NCBI RefSeq assembly: GCF_003075435.1
Contig: NZ_QCZJ01000010.1
Location: forward strand, 1-64,000
Reading direction: 5' to 3'
Source: Terrimonas sp.
GTDB taxonomy: Bacteria > Bacteroidota > Bacteroidia > Chitinophagales > Chitinophagaceae
DNA: 64,000 nt
Position numbers and translations under genes: made by a program. Shown here piece by piece: positions 25,128-33,613 of this stretch. The notes beneath the pieces are model-generated. The model did no database searches. It was not told where the DNA came from and saw nothing but the letters and a program-made list of their open reading frames with translations. The stretch's first letter is position 1. Each line of letters begins with the position of its first letter.

Positions 25128-25728
25128 GTGTGCCCTGGATGGTGAATATAGCTTTTTTTTAGAAGAAGCCAGAGAGTGCAAGTCTCTTATGAGTGGGACT
25201 AACACCCCAAATCATTAGTAAGCCGCAAGGGTGATGGCAGCGATGCCATATCTGAAGTAAGCGGGACTACAACTGCCTGTACTGACGAACAGGAACTGCA
25301 TAAGAGGCATAATGGATTGGGATAAGTATGCACAACAATACAAAGTCCTGAAAGAACACGTGATTCATTATGTAGATGCAGCAGCGATAGGCAGAAGGCT
25401 ATTCATCTTACCTGTGGAGGTCTCCCTGTTTGTTTAAACGAAGGGAGAAGTCAGACCATAGTATCAGCGGAAACGAGCCATGCCCATAGCGGAGAAGATG
25501 GAGGTCTCACGAAGCTGTGAAGGGTCGAACATTAAGTTGCTTCCAATACTGTAAGGAGGTTCAGTTTAAAAGCTGCCAGCGTTAGGAGCAAAAGAGAAGC
25601 GGGGAGAAAAGCCCACAACTTAATGAACCACTGTACCTGCCTGCCGGTAGGCAAGTACGAGGTCCGTACGTACAGTGGTGTGAGAAGTGCACCTCATCGC
25701 CTATAAGCGGTGAGGCCGCCTACTCGAT
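25128..25728 (+). mobile_element. ORF-less group II intron inserted in an attC-like site
   Basis: The 5' end is GTGTGCCCTGGATGG, matching group II intron starts. The body has the familiar GAGTGGGACTAACACCCC and AGCCGCAAGGGTGATGGC runs. Domain V lies at 25627-25679 (ACCACTGTA with TACAGTGGT, upper stem TACG with CGTA, CG bulge). Domain VI is at about 25692-25716 (CCTCATCGC with GCGGTGAGG), and the 3' end is CTACTCGAT at 25728. No reverse transcriptase frame is present, so mobility would need a protein supplied in trans. It is antisense to the attC-like site and to the cassette genes, the orientation known for IIC-attC introns. Domain V carries a 20-nt palindromic insertion that may disable splicing. 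Confidence 0.85.
25636..25655. repeat. 20-nt palindrome inserted in intron domain V
   Basis: The core TGCCTGCCGGTAGGCA can form a hairpin by itself. It sits exactly between the lower and upper 5' strands of domain V, opposite the two-base CG bulge. A closely related 20-mer occurs at 41002-41021 inside another hairpin. Confidence 0.7.
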
Positions 25729-25738
25729 TGGTGGCTGT

Positions 25739-26479
25739 TTATTTCTGTCGCACTATGGTAATATTGTTTTCGTAAATATCATAATATCCTTTTGTATTGC
25801 TGTTGTCAAAAAATATAATGTAATGTTTGTCAGTCGTAGTAAAAACTTCGGGGTCATATGTCCAAAGACGTTGGTTTGAAATAGTGTCAATTGTTATATA
25901 TTTTCCGTTAGTAAGTTTTGTCAAGTATGTCTTTTCATAGTCTACCACGATATGATACAATTGTCCTTGAAAAGGAAAAGACGCAATTGTCAAAATACCT
26001 ATGCTGTCAAGCAATTGTTTTGTTCCCTTTGTTGATTTGCTTTCGTCATCACCAACATATCGAATAATTGTCTTTCCTTTCTTTTTTCTTGGTTTGGGAA
26101 ATTCAAAAACAGTCAATGCTTTAGGGTCTGAAACTTCAAGTATTTCTGAAAATCCACTTAAATGTGCTAAAGTATTTGTAATGTAATATTTGTCATTAAG
26201 TTTATTAACTACAACTGGACAAGTAGATGCGGCTGAATATTCAATGCCTGTGTGCTTGTCCTTAAACTTAATTGTTCCACCCCATTCTCCACTACAAGTT
26301 TTGGATACAAGATAAAAGCTGTCTTCAAAAAATTTGTTGTTATCGACCTTAAATGTATTTCTGTCTAATTTGGGAATACCGTCATTGTTAATGGATTCTT
26401 TAATTACGAACTTCACGTGGTCTTGTCCAAAACATTTTGAATATAAAGCAATTGTCAGTATAAGTGTGATCCTGTTCAT
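25739..26479 (-). CDS. Secreted cassette-borne protein, function unknown
   Basis: A 246-residue protein with a Sec signal peptide (NRITLILTIALYSKCFGQ). The mature part is beta-rich, with repeated aromatic and Gly turns such as SKTCSGEWGGTIKFKD and YITNTLAHLSGFSEI. A Lys-rich segment PRKKKGKT lies in the middle, and a WTYDPEVFTTTDKHYIIFFD stretch suggests a beta-propeller-like or lipocalin-sized fold. No family was recognised. It is the gene of the minus-strand cassette starting at 26509; its stop codon is three bases before the R'' box that the intron splits. Confidence 0.65.
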   Translation of the reverse strand: MNRITLILTIALYSKCFGQDHVKFVIKESINNDGIPKLDRNTFKVDNNKFFEDSFYLVSKTCSGEWGGTIKFKDKHTGIEYSAASTCPVVVNKLNDKYYITNTLAHLSGFSEILEVSDPKALTVFEFPKPRKKKGKTIIRYVGDDESKSTKGTKQLLDSIGILTIASFPFQGQLYHIVVDYEKTYLTKLTNGKYITIDTISNQRLWTYDPEVFTTTDKHYIIFFDNSNTKGYYDIYENNITIVRQK

Positions 26480-26500
26480 TTATAGGGTTGTCTTAAAATT

Positions 26501-26509
26501 GCCACCAAC
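26501..26509 (-). other. Cassette start box of the minus-strand cassette
   Basis: On the minus strand the box reads GTTGGTGGC. It is the exact complement of the R'' (GCCACCAAC) restored by removing the intron at 25128-25728. No palindromic arm of a preceding attC is visible to its right. The 26510-26756 stretch holds no gene. Confidence 0.7.
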
Positions 26510-26756
26510 ACACTAATTTATGTTATAACACGCAATAATCATAATTTATAAACTGCTATAAACTAATCTCTTATTATTATATATTTTGTATTGTTTATTG
26601 CGCCAATGAAAATGATTGAAAATTATAATGTGTCTATCCGATAACCCTGCGCTTACCATTCAACTGCCCTGCTTTTCATTAAACCATCGGGCGAACTTAT
26701 AATATTTGCCAATTGCTGCTTGCTTATATGCAGGTAACCAATGCTGGTTACAAAAT

Positions 26757-26790
26757 AAAATCACCCCGGAATAATTGCAGGGTGATTTCT
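26757..26790 (-). terminator. Terminator of the sugar-metabolism operon
   Basis: On the minus strand AAATCACCC and GGGTGATTT form a stem around a loop of about 14 bases, followed by TATTTTG. It lies about 50 bases beyond the stop of the oxidoreductase gene at 26840. Confidence 0.65.
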
Positions 26791-26839
26791 TATAATTAAA
26801 CGTGAGACACGAATGCGGGCGAATAGACTGAGCAAGCTA

Positions 26840-28003
26840 TTATTTTTCAATCCATTCAACACCTGTGTCCTGCCAGCTTCTGCTTTTAGCAGATGCAATA
26901 ACCGCTTCGCATACTTTTTGCGTTTCGTATGCATCGCGGAAATTAGGATGGCATTCCGTTCCTTCCTGTAAAGATTTCAGGAAATCTGCTACCTGGTGAA
27001 TGAAGCTGTGTTCGTAACCAATGATCAAACCCGGTACCCACCAGTTGCCCATATAAGGCTGATCGCCATCAGTAACTAATATAGAACGCCAGCCGCGCAC
27101 AGTGCCATCATCGCCATGATCAAAATATTCAAGACGGTTAAGATCGTGGAGATCCCAACGCAGTGATCCTTTTTCACCATTGATTTCAAAAGTATACAGG
27201 GCCTTGTGACCACGTGCATAACGTGTTGACTCAAACAAGCCTAAAGATCCATTCTCAAAATGACAATGGAAAATACAGGCATCGTCAATGCCCACTTTTT
27301 CAACCTTGCCGGTTAGCTGGTGAAATCTTTCTTTGATGAAAGTTTCAGTAACAGCAGAAACATCTTTAATACCACCGTTTAACCACATGGCGGTATCAAT
27401 ACAATGCGCCAGTAAATCGCCGGTTACACCGGAGCCTGCGGCTTCTGCATCAAGTCTCCAGGCAGCAGTACCGCCCTGTGGCACATCAGCGCTGATCGTC
27501 CAGTCCTGCAAAAAATTAGCGCGGTAATGAAATATTTTTCCAAGCTTGCCGCTGTCAATAATTTGTTTTGCCAGCGTAACAGCCGGTAAGCGGCGGTAGT
27601 TATACCAAACGGTATTTTTTACTTTTGCTTTTTCTACTGCATCCACCATTGGTTTTGCTTCTGCCAGCGTGCGTGCCAGTGGTTTTTCGCATAAGATCAT
27701 TTTGCCTGCATTGGCTGCTGCAATAGCAATTTCTGCATGCATATCATTGGGCGTACAGATATCCACTGCATCTATATCTTCCCGTGCAATAAGCTTTTTC
27801 CAGTCTGTTTCAATAGATTCATATCCCCACTGATCGGCAAATGCCTGCACTTTTTCTTTGTTGCGCGAGCATACTGCTTTTAATACAGGTGTATATTCCA
27901 GGTCGGGGAAAAAATTAGGGACCCTGTTGTATCCATTGGAGTGTGTGCGACCCATAAAGCCGGTACCTACCAAACCTATGCGTAGTTGTTTTTTATTTGA
28001 CAT
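26840..28003 (-). CDS. Gfo/Idh/MocA-family oxidoreductase
   Basis: A 387-residue NAD(P)-dependent sugar dehydrogenase-like enzyme. The Rossmann domain starts [19 protein letters not shown] and carries the hallmark CEKPLA (about residues 104-109). The C-terminal alpha/beta domain holds [19 protein letters not shown], where D and H fit the catalytic GD...H pattern. It likely oxidises or reduces a cyclic sugar or inositol. It is the last gene of a four-gene minus-strand operon with a TIM-barrel isomerase, a cupin isomerase-like protein and a DUF4432 protein, and is separated from the isomerase by 151 bases of repeat-like sequence. Confidence 0.9.
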   Translation of the reverse strand: MSNKKQLRIGLVGTGFMGRTHSNGYNRVPNFFPDLEYTPVLKAVCSRNKEKVQAFADQWGYESIETDWKKLIAREDIDAVDICTPNDMHAEIAIAAANAGKMILCEKPLARTLAEAKPMVDAVEKAKVKNTVWYNYRRLPAVTLAKQIIDSGKLGKIFHYRANFLQDWTISADVPQGGTAAWRLDAEAAGSGVTGDLLAHCIDTAMWLNGGIKDVSAVTETFIKERFHQLTGKVEKVGIDDACIFHCHFENGSLGLFESTRYARGHKALYTFEINGEKGSLRWDLHDLNRLEYFDHGDDGTVRGWRSILVTDGDQPYMGNWWVPGLIIGYEHSFIHQVADFLKSLQEGTECHPNFRDAYETQKVCEAVIASAKSRSWQDTGVEWIEK

Positions 28004-28154
28004 GAGTTATTAAAAATTTGAGATTTGAAATTTGAGATTGAAACGGGCTGCAGGTTACAGATTTCAGGCTGCCGGCTGCTGATTTGCAGGTGACTTATAG
28101 TTTAAGTACTTGTAACCCGCAACCTGTAACTTGTAACCTTCTTATCACTCAGCA

Positions 28155-29183
28155 CTATGCGCTCCACCCATGCGCTTCTCTCACTTTGATCATCACCGCG
28201 AGAATATCGTTCCATGTTTGCTGATTGTGCATTACCGAATTAGGGAACATACAACCATCCCAGCAGATATGATTGAATCTTTTGGTGAGATTTCCGTTTT
28301 CATCACGAAGCCAGTAACCGGCATCTTTTACAATATCCAATCTTCCGTTAGGATCAGTTGCTAGACAGTGACGGCCTGTTTTGTCGTGAGAGCCGGTGCC
28401 ATGCACGGTACCATCATTTTGTGCGACATGAAAATCTATTGTCCATGGACGAAGCGCTGCAGTTAATTTTTTCAAACCTTCTTCCAATGCTGCACGGTCA
28501 CTCCACTGGAAATTTTCAGGAAGAATGCGATGCCCTGGTTCGTTGTATCCTAACAGGTACAAAAAGGTATGCGACATATCTGCCTGGAAACCGAGGTTGG
28601 GGCTGTTTACCGCTTCGAGTGTATCGAGCATGGTGCGCCAGCTATGCATACCTGCCCAGCATATTTCCCCTTCAGCAGCTAATTTCTCACCATGATCGCC
28701 TGCTATTTTAGCGGCTTCTTTAAATGTGTCTACTATTAATTTCTGGCTGCCTGCAGGGTCTTTGGAATATTGCTCAGGGCTGCTGGCAGAATCAATACGC
28801 ACTACACCGTATTTGCGGATGCCGCTATCGTTCAGCTTTTGGGCAAACACGCAGCTTTTGCGTACTTCTTCTAAAAATGTTTTACGATCTTCGGCCGTGC
28901 CCAGTACTGGTCCGCCCCATATAGGTGCTACCACGCTGCCAATAGCAAGATTATGTTTGGCAACTTTATCGGCCAGTATTTTTGGGCCATCAGGATCATT
29001 CAGATCAATGGATGGGTCAAACAAACCAACATCCACACCGTCGAATTTTATGCCGTTCACTTCTGCTTTAGCAGTGTATTCCAGCATGGTTTCAATCAGT
29101 AATGGTGGTTCGGAATCCGGACCTTTACCTACAACGCCAGGCCATGTTGCATTATGCAGTTTGGGAAAATTGTTTTGTGACAT
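28155..29183 (-). CDS. Sugar phosphate isomerase/epimerase-like TIM-barrel protein
   Basis: A 342-residue protein of the xylose-isomerase-like TIM barrel superfamily. It keeps likely metal ligands: Glu in [14 protein letters not shown], Asp in [13 protein letters not shown], and His in [25 protein letters not shown]. Such enzymes isomerise keto and aldo sugars, or act on 3-keto sugars, and often sit beside Gfo/Idh/MocA enzymes, as here. The operon partners are the cupin protein (36 bases upstream) and the oxidoreductase downstream. The substrate is not known. Confidence 0.82.
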   Translation of the reverse strand: MSQNNFPKLHNATWPGVVGKGPDSEPPLLIETMLEYTAKAEVNGIKFDGVDVGLFDPSIDLNDPDGPKILADKVAKHNLAIGSVVAPIWGGPVLGTAEDRKTFLEEVRKSCVFAQKLNDSGIRKYGVVRIDSASSPEQYSKDPAGSQKLIVDTFKEAAKIAGDHGEKLAAEGEICWAGMHSWRTMLDTLEAVNSPNLGFQADMSHTFLYLLGYNEPGHRILPENFQWSDRAALEEGLKKLTAALRPWTIDFHVAQNDGTVHGTGSHDKTGRHCLATDPNGRLDIVKDAGYWLRDENGNLTKRFNHICWDGCMFPNSVMHNQQTWNDILAVMIKVREAHGWSA

Positions 29184-29219
29184 ATCGTTAGAATTTATTC
29201 AGTGAATATTTAGTTACTA

Positions 29220-30434
29220 TTAAAGTTTCAAATCAGGATTAGATGGTCCGAAATGTTTTAAAATAACAATAGGATCAGTTGATGAATAGTTGGTAATAAC
29301 CACCCCTTCCTTTGCCGCCTGTTCGCTTACAAAAAACTCATCGTTGGTTAACTGACCGTAACGTATTAACGCAGGACAATCAATATTCCAAACGCCAAAC
29401 TTACCATGTCCCTGCATTAATATAAGCCCATAAGCAGCGCTATCTTTAATGGTAACGGTTGCACCTGGTAATACAGTTAATTCTTTAGCGCTGAAGGCAT
29501 CTGATTTATAGCAGATCCATGTTTCATAATAACCCTGCGGTTTGGTCTGTTCAAACGGTGTTACCGGTATTGGCGCCATAAACCTGTTTTGGTACTGATT
29601 GGGATCAACGTTCAGTTGCCAATCAATTACATCCATCAATGCATCAAAATTGCCTATCTGGTCTGCAGGTGTGCCATTCCATAATAATACTTCAGGGACT
29701 ATGGCTTCATTCACCAAACTTTGGTACATAGCAAACACGTCAGAGGCTTTTTGCGGCTCGTATGTACACAAGCTGCCAGGCGCGTGCAGCAGTCCCGGAG
29801 GCACATCCCAGCCGGTACCGGGTTGCAAACGGTATGCTTGTGAGTAGTTCGTTATTTTATTATCACCTTTGGTAAAGTTCTTTAAACACTCTTTAATCTG
29901 GTCTTTGGTTGTACCCGGTGCTATACCCATAAATGTATATGGAAAATCTCCGCCATGGTTATTTACCTGTGGAGGAAAATAATAGGCTTCCGGCTTACCC
30001 AGTTGACCAATCAGTGCAGCTTTTTCATCGTTATGGTGAATATGATGCGGCAACGGCCCCATATTATCGAAAAACTTTGAATACATTGGCCAGCTTTCAT
30101 ATGCTGCCCATAAGCGATCGCCAATTAGCTGGCCCTTCAATTCGCTTACGGCGTCTCTTAATAATACCTGTTGTGTTTTTCCTCCATCTTCAAATACAAT
30201 CTGGCTAAGTCCTTCATTTTCTCCTGTAAGAGGTCCGTTTTTTGCAGGGGTGGTAGAAGAAAACCATCTTTCATCTATACCGCCTCGTTCACCACCTAAA
30301 ACGTAATAATCATCCGGGTGCAGTTTTATTCTTCTGCCCGGCACACAAAATGAACGCGGTACCCAGTTGGGTGCTAAACGCACTATACCCTTTCCCTGGT
30401 CAAATGCTTTCTGCGCTAAACTTAATTGTTCCAT
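29220..30434 (-). CDS. Cupin-type mannose-6-phosphate-isomerase-like protein
   Basis: A 404-residue protein with two cupin folds. The first has metal-site candidates GPLPHHIHHNDEKA (about residues 127-140), then PEAYYFPPQ and DVPPGLLHAPGSLCTYEPQ, laid out as in class I phosphomannose isomerases. The second, C-terminal cupin (AKELTVLPGATVTIKD, LILMQGHGKFG) lacks the His cluster. It is probably a sugar isomerase of the same pathway as its neighbours. Nine bases separate it from the DUF4432 gene upstream. The family role is inferred from the fold. Confidence 0.68.
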   Translation of the reverse strand: MEQLSLAQKAFDQGKGIVRLAPNWVPRSFCVPGRRIKLHPDDYYVLGGERGGIDERWFSSTTPAKNGPLTGENEGLSQIVFEDGGKTQQVLLRDAVSELKGQLIGDRLWAAYESWPMYSKFFDNMGPLPHHIHHNDEKAALIGQLGKPEAYYFPPQVNNHGGDFPYTFMGIAPGTTKDQIKECLKNFTKGDNKITNYSQAYRLQPGTGWDVPPGLLHAPGSLCTYEPQKASDVFAMYQSLVNEAIVPEVLLWNGTPADQIGNFDALMDVIDWQLNVDPNQYQNRFMAPIPVTPFEQTKPQGYYETWICYKSDAFSAKELTVLPGATVTIKDSAAYGLILMQGHGKFGVWNIDCPALIRYGQLTNDEFFVSEQAAKEGVVITNYSSTDPIVILKHFGPSNPDLKL

Positions 30435-30442
30435 TGGTTTAT

Positions 30443-31540
30443 TTAATTTGCTTTCGTTGAAATATGTAAAAAATGATTGATTGCTTCTTTTTCGTTCAAT
30501 ACGTTTATTTCGAGGCGATATGTTTTGCTTTCTCCCGGCTCAATAAAAATCAGTTTGTTTTCTGCTCTTGCCTTTGCCTGCCCCATTGGCGGAAGCGTAG
30601 CAGGTTCCAAACCGGTAACATATTCTCCCTTACCCCAATGCTGCCAGTTAATAAGCCAGGGCAATTCTTCTTTGTAAAACTTTAAACTAACAGCAATGCC
30701 TAAACGATCATTGTATAATCCGCAATAACATTCTCCTTCTTTATGCTTTGTAATATCAATAAAGGCTGCTTCTTCCCCTCTGCCTGCATGGGCATCCAGG
30801 GGCGCCGGGCATTTTCTGAAATTATTATGCGCGTTAAAGATTTTATTATTCGGTTCTCCTTCCCGGGATTGCCATTCGCCATCCCATAATATATCTGTGC
30901 CTTCATCAACCAGCGGCCAACCGAAGTTGCAATGATACAACAGCATGTGCGGCGCAGGCTGGTTGCCGCGATTGATTACGGTATCGTGTATGGCAATGGT
31001 TGCTGAGCCTAGTTTGCCTGAAATTGTTCTCCTTAATTCAAGGTTGGGACCTAAGGCCATGGATTCCTTTACAATGCCGGTAATACTGAAATTAAGCTTT
31101 CCGAGCGCCGGATCTGGCTGCAGAATAGATTCGATTTCCGCGGGAAGATTGCTGATCTCTCCATGCAATCCACGCTGACCAAATTCATCTGTTTCAGGCC
31201 CACCGGTATGGGAAAGGCCGCAGGTTGTAAGCAAGCCACCACCAAATGTTTTTAACCAATCAATACCCTGGTTGGAAAATGGCTGCGGAGATGTAATACC
31301 TACATGGCTTAACCATGCGAGGTTATGCTGATTAAAAAATGCTTCAGCAATATCCATTGCCTTATCCAAGACAACTTTATAACGAAGCCCGGTTCCGGTA
31401 TTTATCCATGCAATGCGGGTGCCTCTTGACAGACCATTGTCAAGCACCGAAGTTTCAATGCCACCAATTTGTGCGTGGTTGGAAATCTTATTTTTCCATG
31501 CGTGCGACGAACTATTCTTTTCTTCTTTATTATCAAGCAT
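30443..31540 (-). CDS. DUF4432 (aldose 1-epimerase-like) protein
   Basis: A 365-residue protein. ATG at 31540 is chosen over an upstream TTG because homology-like sequence starts only after MLDNKEEKNSS. The galactose-mutarotase fold of DUF4432 is shown by GIETSVLDNGLSRGTRIAWINTGTGLRYKVVLDKAMDIAEA, LLTTCGLSHTGG, FGQRGLHGEISNLPA and LLYHCNFGWPL, where His residues fit the mutarotase active site. It probably interconverts sugar anomers. It is first in a four-gene operon and lies divergent from the DUF1080 lipoprotein gene. Confidence 0.82.
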   Translation of the reverse strand: MLDNKEEKNSSSHAWKNKISNHAQIGGIETSVLDNGLSRGTRIAWINTGTGLRYKVVLDKAMDIAEAFFNQHNLAWLSHVGITSPQPFSNQGIDWLKTFGGGLLTTCGLSHTGGPETDEFGQRGLHGEISNLPAEIESILQPDPALGKLNFSITGIVKESMALGPNLELRRTISGKLGSATIAIHDTVINRGNQPAPHMLLYHCNFGWPLVDEGTDILWDGEWQSREGEPNNKIFNAHNNFRKCPAPLDAHAGRGEEAAFIDITKHKEGECYCGLYNDRLGIAVSLKFYKEELPWLINWQHWGKGEYVTGLEPATLPPMGQAKARAENKLIFIEPGESKTYRLEINVLNEKEAINHFLHISTKAN

Positions 31541-31813
31541 CGTTATCAGTAGATATGAGGTAGTTTTATTATTGCATCGCTCTTTCGAAATCAAAAATTG
31601 AGCGCTCAATATAGCGAATAGATTTGAAAATAAAAGGCAGGAAGCAGCAGGACGGTTAAGTAGTTTTTTTTCATTAAAGGCTGATGGGATGCGGGTTTCA
31701 TCAAAAAAATCTTGTTTTTATTTTCAAAAATTTCATTCTTTTGTACAGTATATTTTAATTGCTTCATTCTTTTAACGTATGAAGCTTATCCCTTCAACTT
31801 TAAAAAAAATAAA

Positions 31814-32617
31814 ATGCTTGCAAAAAATGCATTACCATTTGCTTATTCAGTTTTGATTGGCGCTGTTGTAATAACTACGGCATGTAATTCAGGAAACAGC
31901 CAGGGCAATAATGAAACCGCTGCAAACGATTCAGCTTCTGCAGCCGTACAAACGGCAGACGCCGCGGATTTCAAATCTATATTTGATGGAAAAACGCTTG
32001 CCGGATGGGAAGGAGATTCTGTACACTGGAGCGTGGAAGACGGTGCGATAGTAGGAACAGTAACGCCTGAAACCTTATTGAAAACAAATACATTTTTGGT
32101 TTGGAAAGGTGGTGAGCCAAAAGATTTTGAATTAAAAGCGGAATTTAAAATTGCAGCTACCGGCAACAGTGGTATCAATTACAGAAGTGAAATGTTTCCC
32201 GGCGTACCTCATGGCATGAAGGGTTACCAGGCAGATATTGATGGGAAAAATACTTATACTGGGCAGAATTACGAAGAAAGAGGCAGAACAACACTTGCAT
32301 ACCGTGGGCAAAAAACTACTATACCAGATACTCCGGGTCAACCTGAAAGGAATGCGTGGAGTGCAATGGTAGTGGATGGTTCTGTTGGTAATTCAGACTC
32401 GTTAAAAGCCTTGATCAAGGCTGAAGACTGGAACCAGATACACATAATTGCCAAAGGCAATCATTTGCGGCATTTTGTAAACGGCGCTTTGATGAGTGAT
32501 GTAACAGATAATGATCCTGCACATAGCAAAGCATCCGGACTTATTGGTGTGCAGGTACATGTTGGCCCGCCAATGACGGTTCGCTACCGCAATATTCAGC
32601 TGAAAGAATTGAAATAG
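31814..32617 (+). CDS. DUF1080 (3-keto-disaccharide hydrolase-like) lipoprotein
   Basis: A 267-residue lipoprotein. ATG at 31814 starts the signal peptide, with lipobox ITTACNSGN. The mature concanavalin-like domain has the DUF1080 core: FKSIFDGKTLAGWEGD, WSVEDGAIVGT, ELKAEFKIAATGNSGINYRS, GYQADID, WNQIHIIAKGNHLRHFVNG and a final IGVQVHVGPPMTVRYRNIQLKEL. Members cleave 3-keto glycosides made by Gfo/Idh/MocA-type oxidoreductases. The divergent sugar operon contains such an oxidoreductase and an isomerase, so a shared 3-keto-sugar route is plausible. A hairpin terminator follows at 32641. Confidence 0.88.
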   Translation: MLAKNALPFAYSVLIGAVVITTACNSGNSQGNNETAANDSASAAVQTADAADFKSIFDGKTLAGWEGDSVHWSVEDGAIVGTVTPETLLKTNTFLVWKGGEPKDFELKAEFKIAATGNSGINYRSEMFPGVPHGMKGYQADIDGKNTYTGQNYEERGRTTLAYRGQKTTIPDTPGQPERNAWSAMVVDGSVGNSDSLKALIKAEDWNQIHIIAKGNHLRHFVNGALMSDVTDNDPAHSKASGLIGVQVHVGPPMTVRYRNIQLKELK

Positions 32618-32640
32618 GTAAATTATTTGTAAAGCGTAAA

Positions 32641-32672
32641 AAGGAGGACTAAATCTTAGTTCTCTTTTTTAT
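32641..32672 (+). terminator. Terminator of the DUF1080 gene
   Basis: GGAGGACTAA and TTAGTTCTCT pair around a three-base loop with two weak pairs, followed by TTTTTATT. It lies 24 bases after the stop codon. Confidence 0.75.
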
Positions 32673-32815
32673 TAAGATAACTTTATAGGTTTGCTTACTT
32701 CATTTAGGTATCTTCGCGCCGGTTTTAAGCGTGTACCCCTTTTGTTAATATCATAATCATTGATGAACGCATAAGGCAATGCTGACTTAAAGAGCTAAAA
32801 ATATTTGCCTGCATC

Positions 32816-33613
32816 ATGATTATCCTGATCTTCTTTTTTTTACATTGGTATTTGTCTTTGTTTTCCCAAACATTTTACCTGCACAGATATGCAGCGCACA
32901 AGATGTTTACAATGAGCCGTTTCTGGGATTCATTCTTCTATTGCTTTTTGTGGATCACGCAGGGATCTTCCTATCTTAACCCGAGGGCTTACGCAATATT
33001 GCACCGTATGCACCATGCCTACAGTGATACAGAAAAAGATCCGCACTCTCCTCATTTTTTTAAAGAGGTGTTCAGCATGATGAAGCATACAGGCTCGGTA
33101 TACAGCGGTATACTTACCGGCAGAATTCCTGTAGAAAAAAGGTTCGAAAAGAATATCCCTTCTTATCCTGTACTGGATAAAATTGCGGATAGCTGGTTTA
33201 CGAGGTTTGCCTTTTTGGGTGGTTATATCGCATTTTATATTGCTTTTGCCACGCAATGGTGGATGTATTTACTTTTACCGATACATTTTCTGATGGGTCC
33301 TGTACATGGCGCTATCGTTAACTGGGCCGGGCATAAATATGGATACCGGAATTTCAACGAGAGCGATCACTCTAAAAATACATTGGTTTTTGATTTCCTG
33401 ATGCTGGGAGAATTATTCCAGAATAACCATCACCATGCAGGTTCGCGCCCAAATTTTGCTGCCAAATGGTGGGAAGTTGATCCTGTTTACCCCGTAATGC
33501 TTGCATTTGACAAATTACATATTATCCGGCTGGTAAAAATAGAAAGGAAAAGCACCATGCAAAAGTCAATCCCTAAAAAGGTGAGCCTTCTTGCAGAAGA
33601 AGATTATCAGTAA
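32816..33613 (+). CDS. Acyl-CoA/fatty acid desaturase
   Basis: A 265-residue membrane di-iron enzyme of the stearoyl-CoA (delta-9) desaturase family. The three His boxes are HRYAAH (about 24-29), HRMHH (about 64-68) and NNHHH (about 204-208). It has about four hydrophobic segments. It introduces a double bond into membrane acyl chains and so helps set fluidity. It is shorter than fungal members because it lacks a cytochrome b5 domain, as is normal in bacteria. Its 3' end overlaps the convergent thioredoxin-domain gene by seven bases. Confidence 0.88.
   Translation: MIILIFFFLHWYLSLFSQTFYLHRYAAHKMFTMSRFWDSFFYCFLWITQGSSYLNPRAYAILHRMHHAYSDTEKDPHSPHFFKEVFSMMKHTGSVYSGILTGRIPVEKRFEKNIPSYPVLDKIADSWFTRFAFLGGYIAFYIAFATQWWMYLLLPIHFLMGPVHGAIVNWAGHKYGYRNFNESDHSKNTLVFDFLMLGELFQNNHHHAGSRPNFAAKWWEVDPVYPVMLAFDKLHIIRLVKIERKSTMQKSIPKKVSLLAEEDYQ

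Larger units (their letters stand above)
24932..25735 (-). other. Minus-strand attC-like site split by a group II intron
   Basis: Read on the minus strand, R'' is GCCACCAAC, made of GCCACCAA (25735-25729 plus the first exon base at 25127). R' is GTTGGCAGC (24940-24932). The arms GCAGTTTTGCGTCAGC (from 25122 down) and GAACGCAAAGCAGC (near 24958-24945) pair, and both resemble the arms of site B at 2270. Without the 601-bp intron the site is 203 bp, the same as the long class of the first array. Removing the intron restores an R'' exactly complementary to the cassette start at 26509-26501. Confidence 0.8.

Noticed and set aside
25033-25218. A 61-codon open frame across the second intron's 5' end
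   Set aside because: It spans the exon-intron junction and has no protein features; the RNA structure explains the sequence better.
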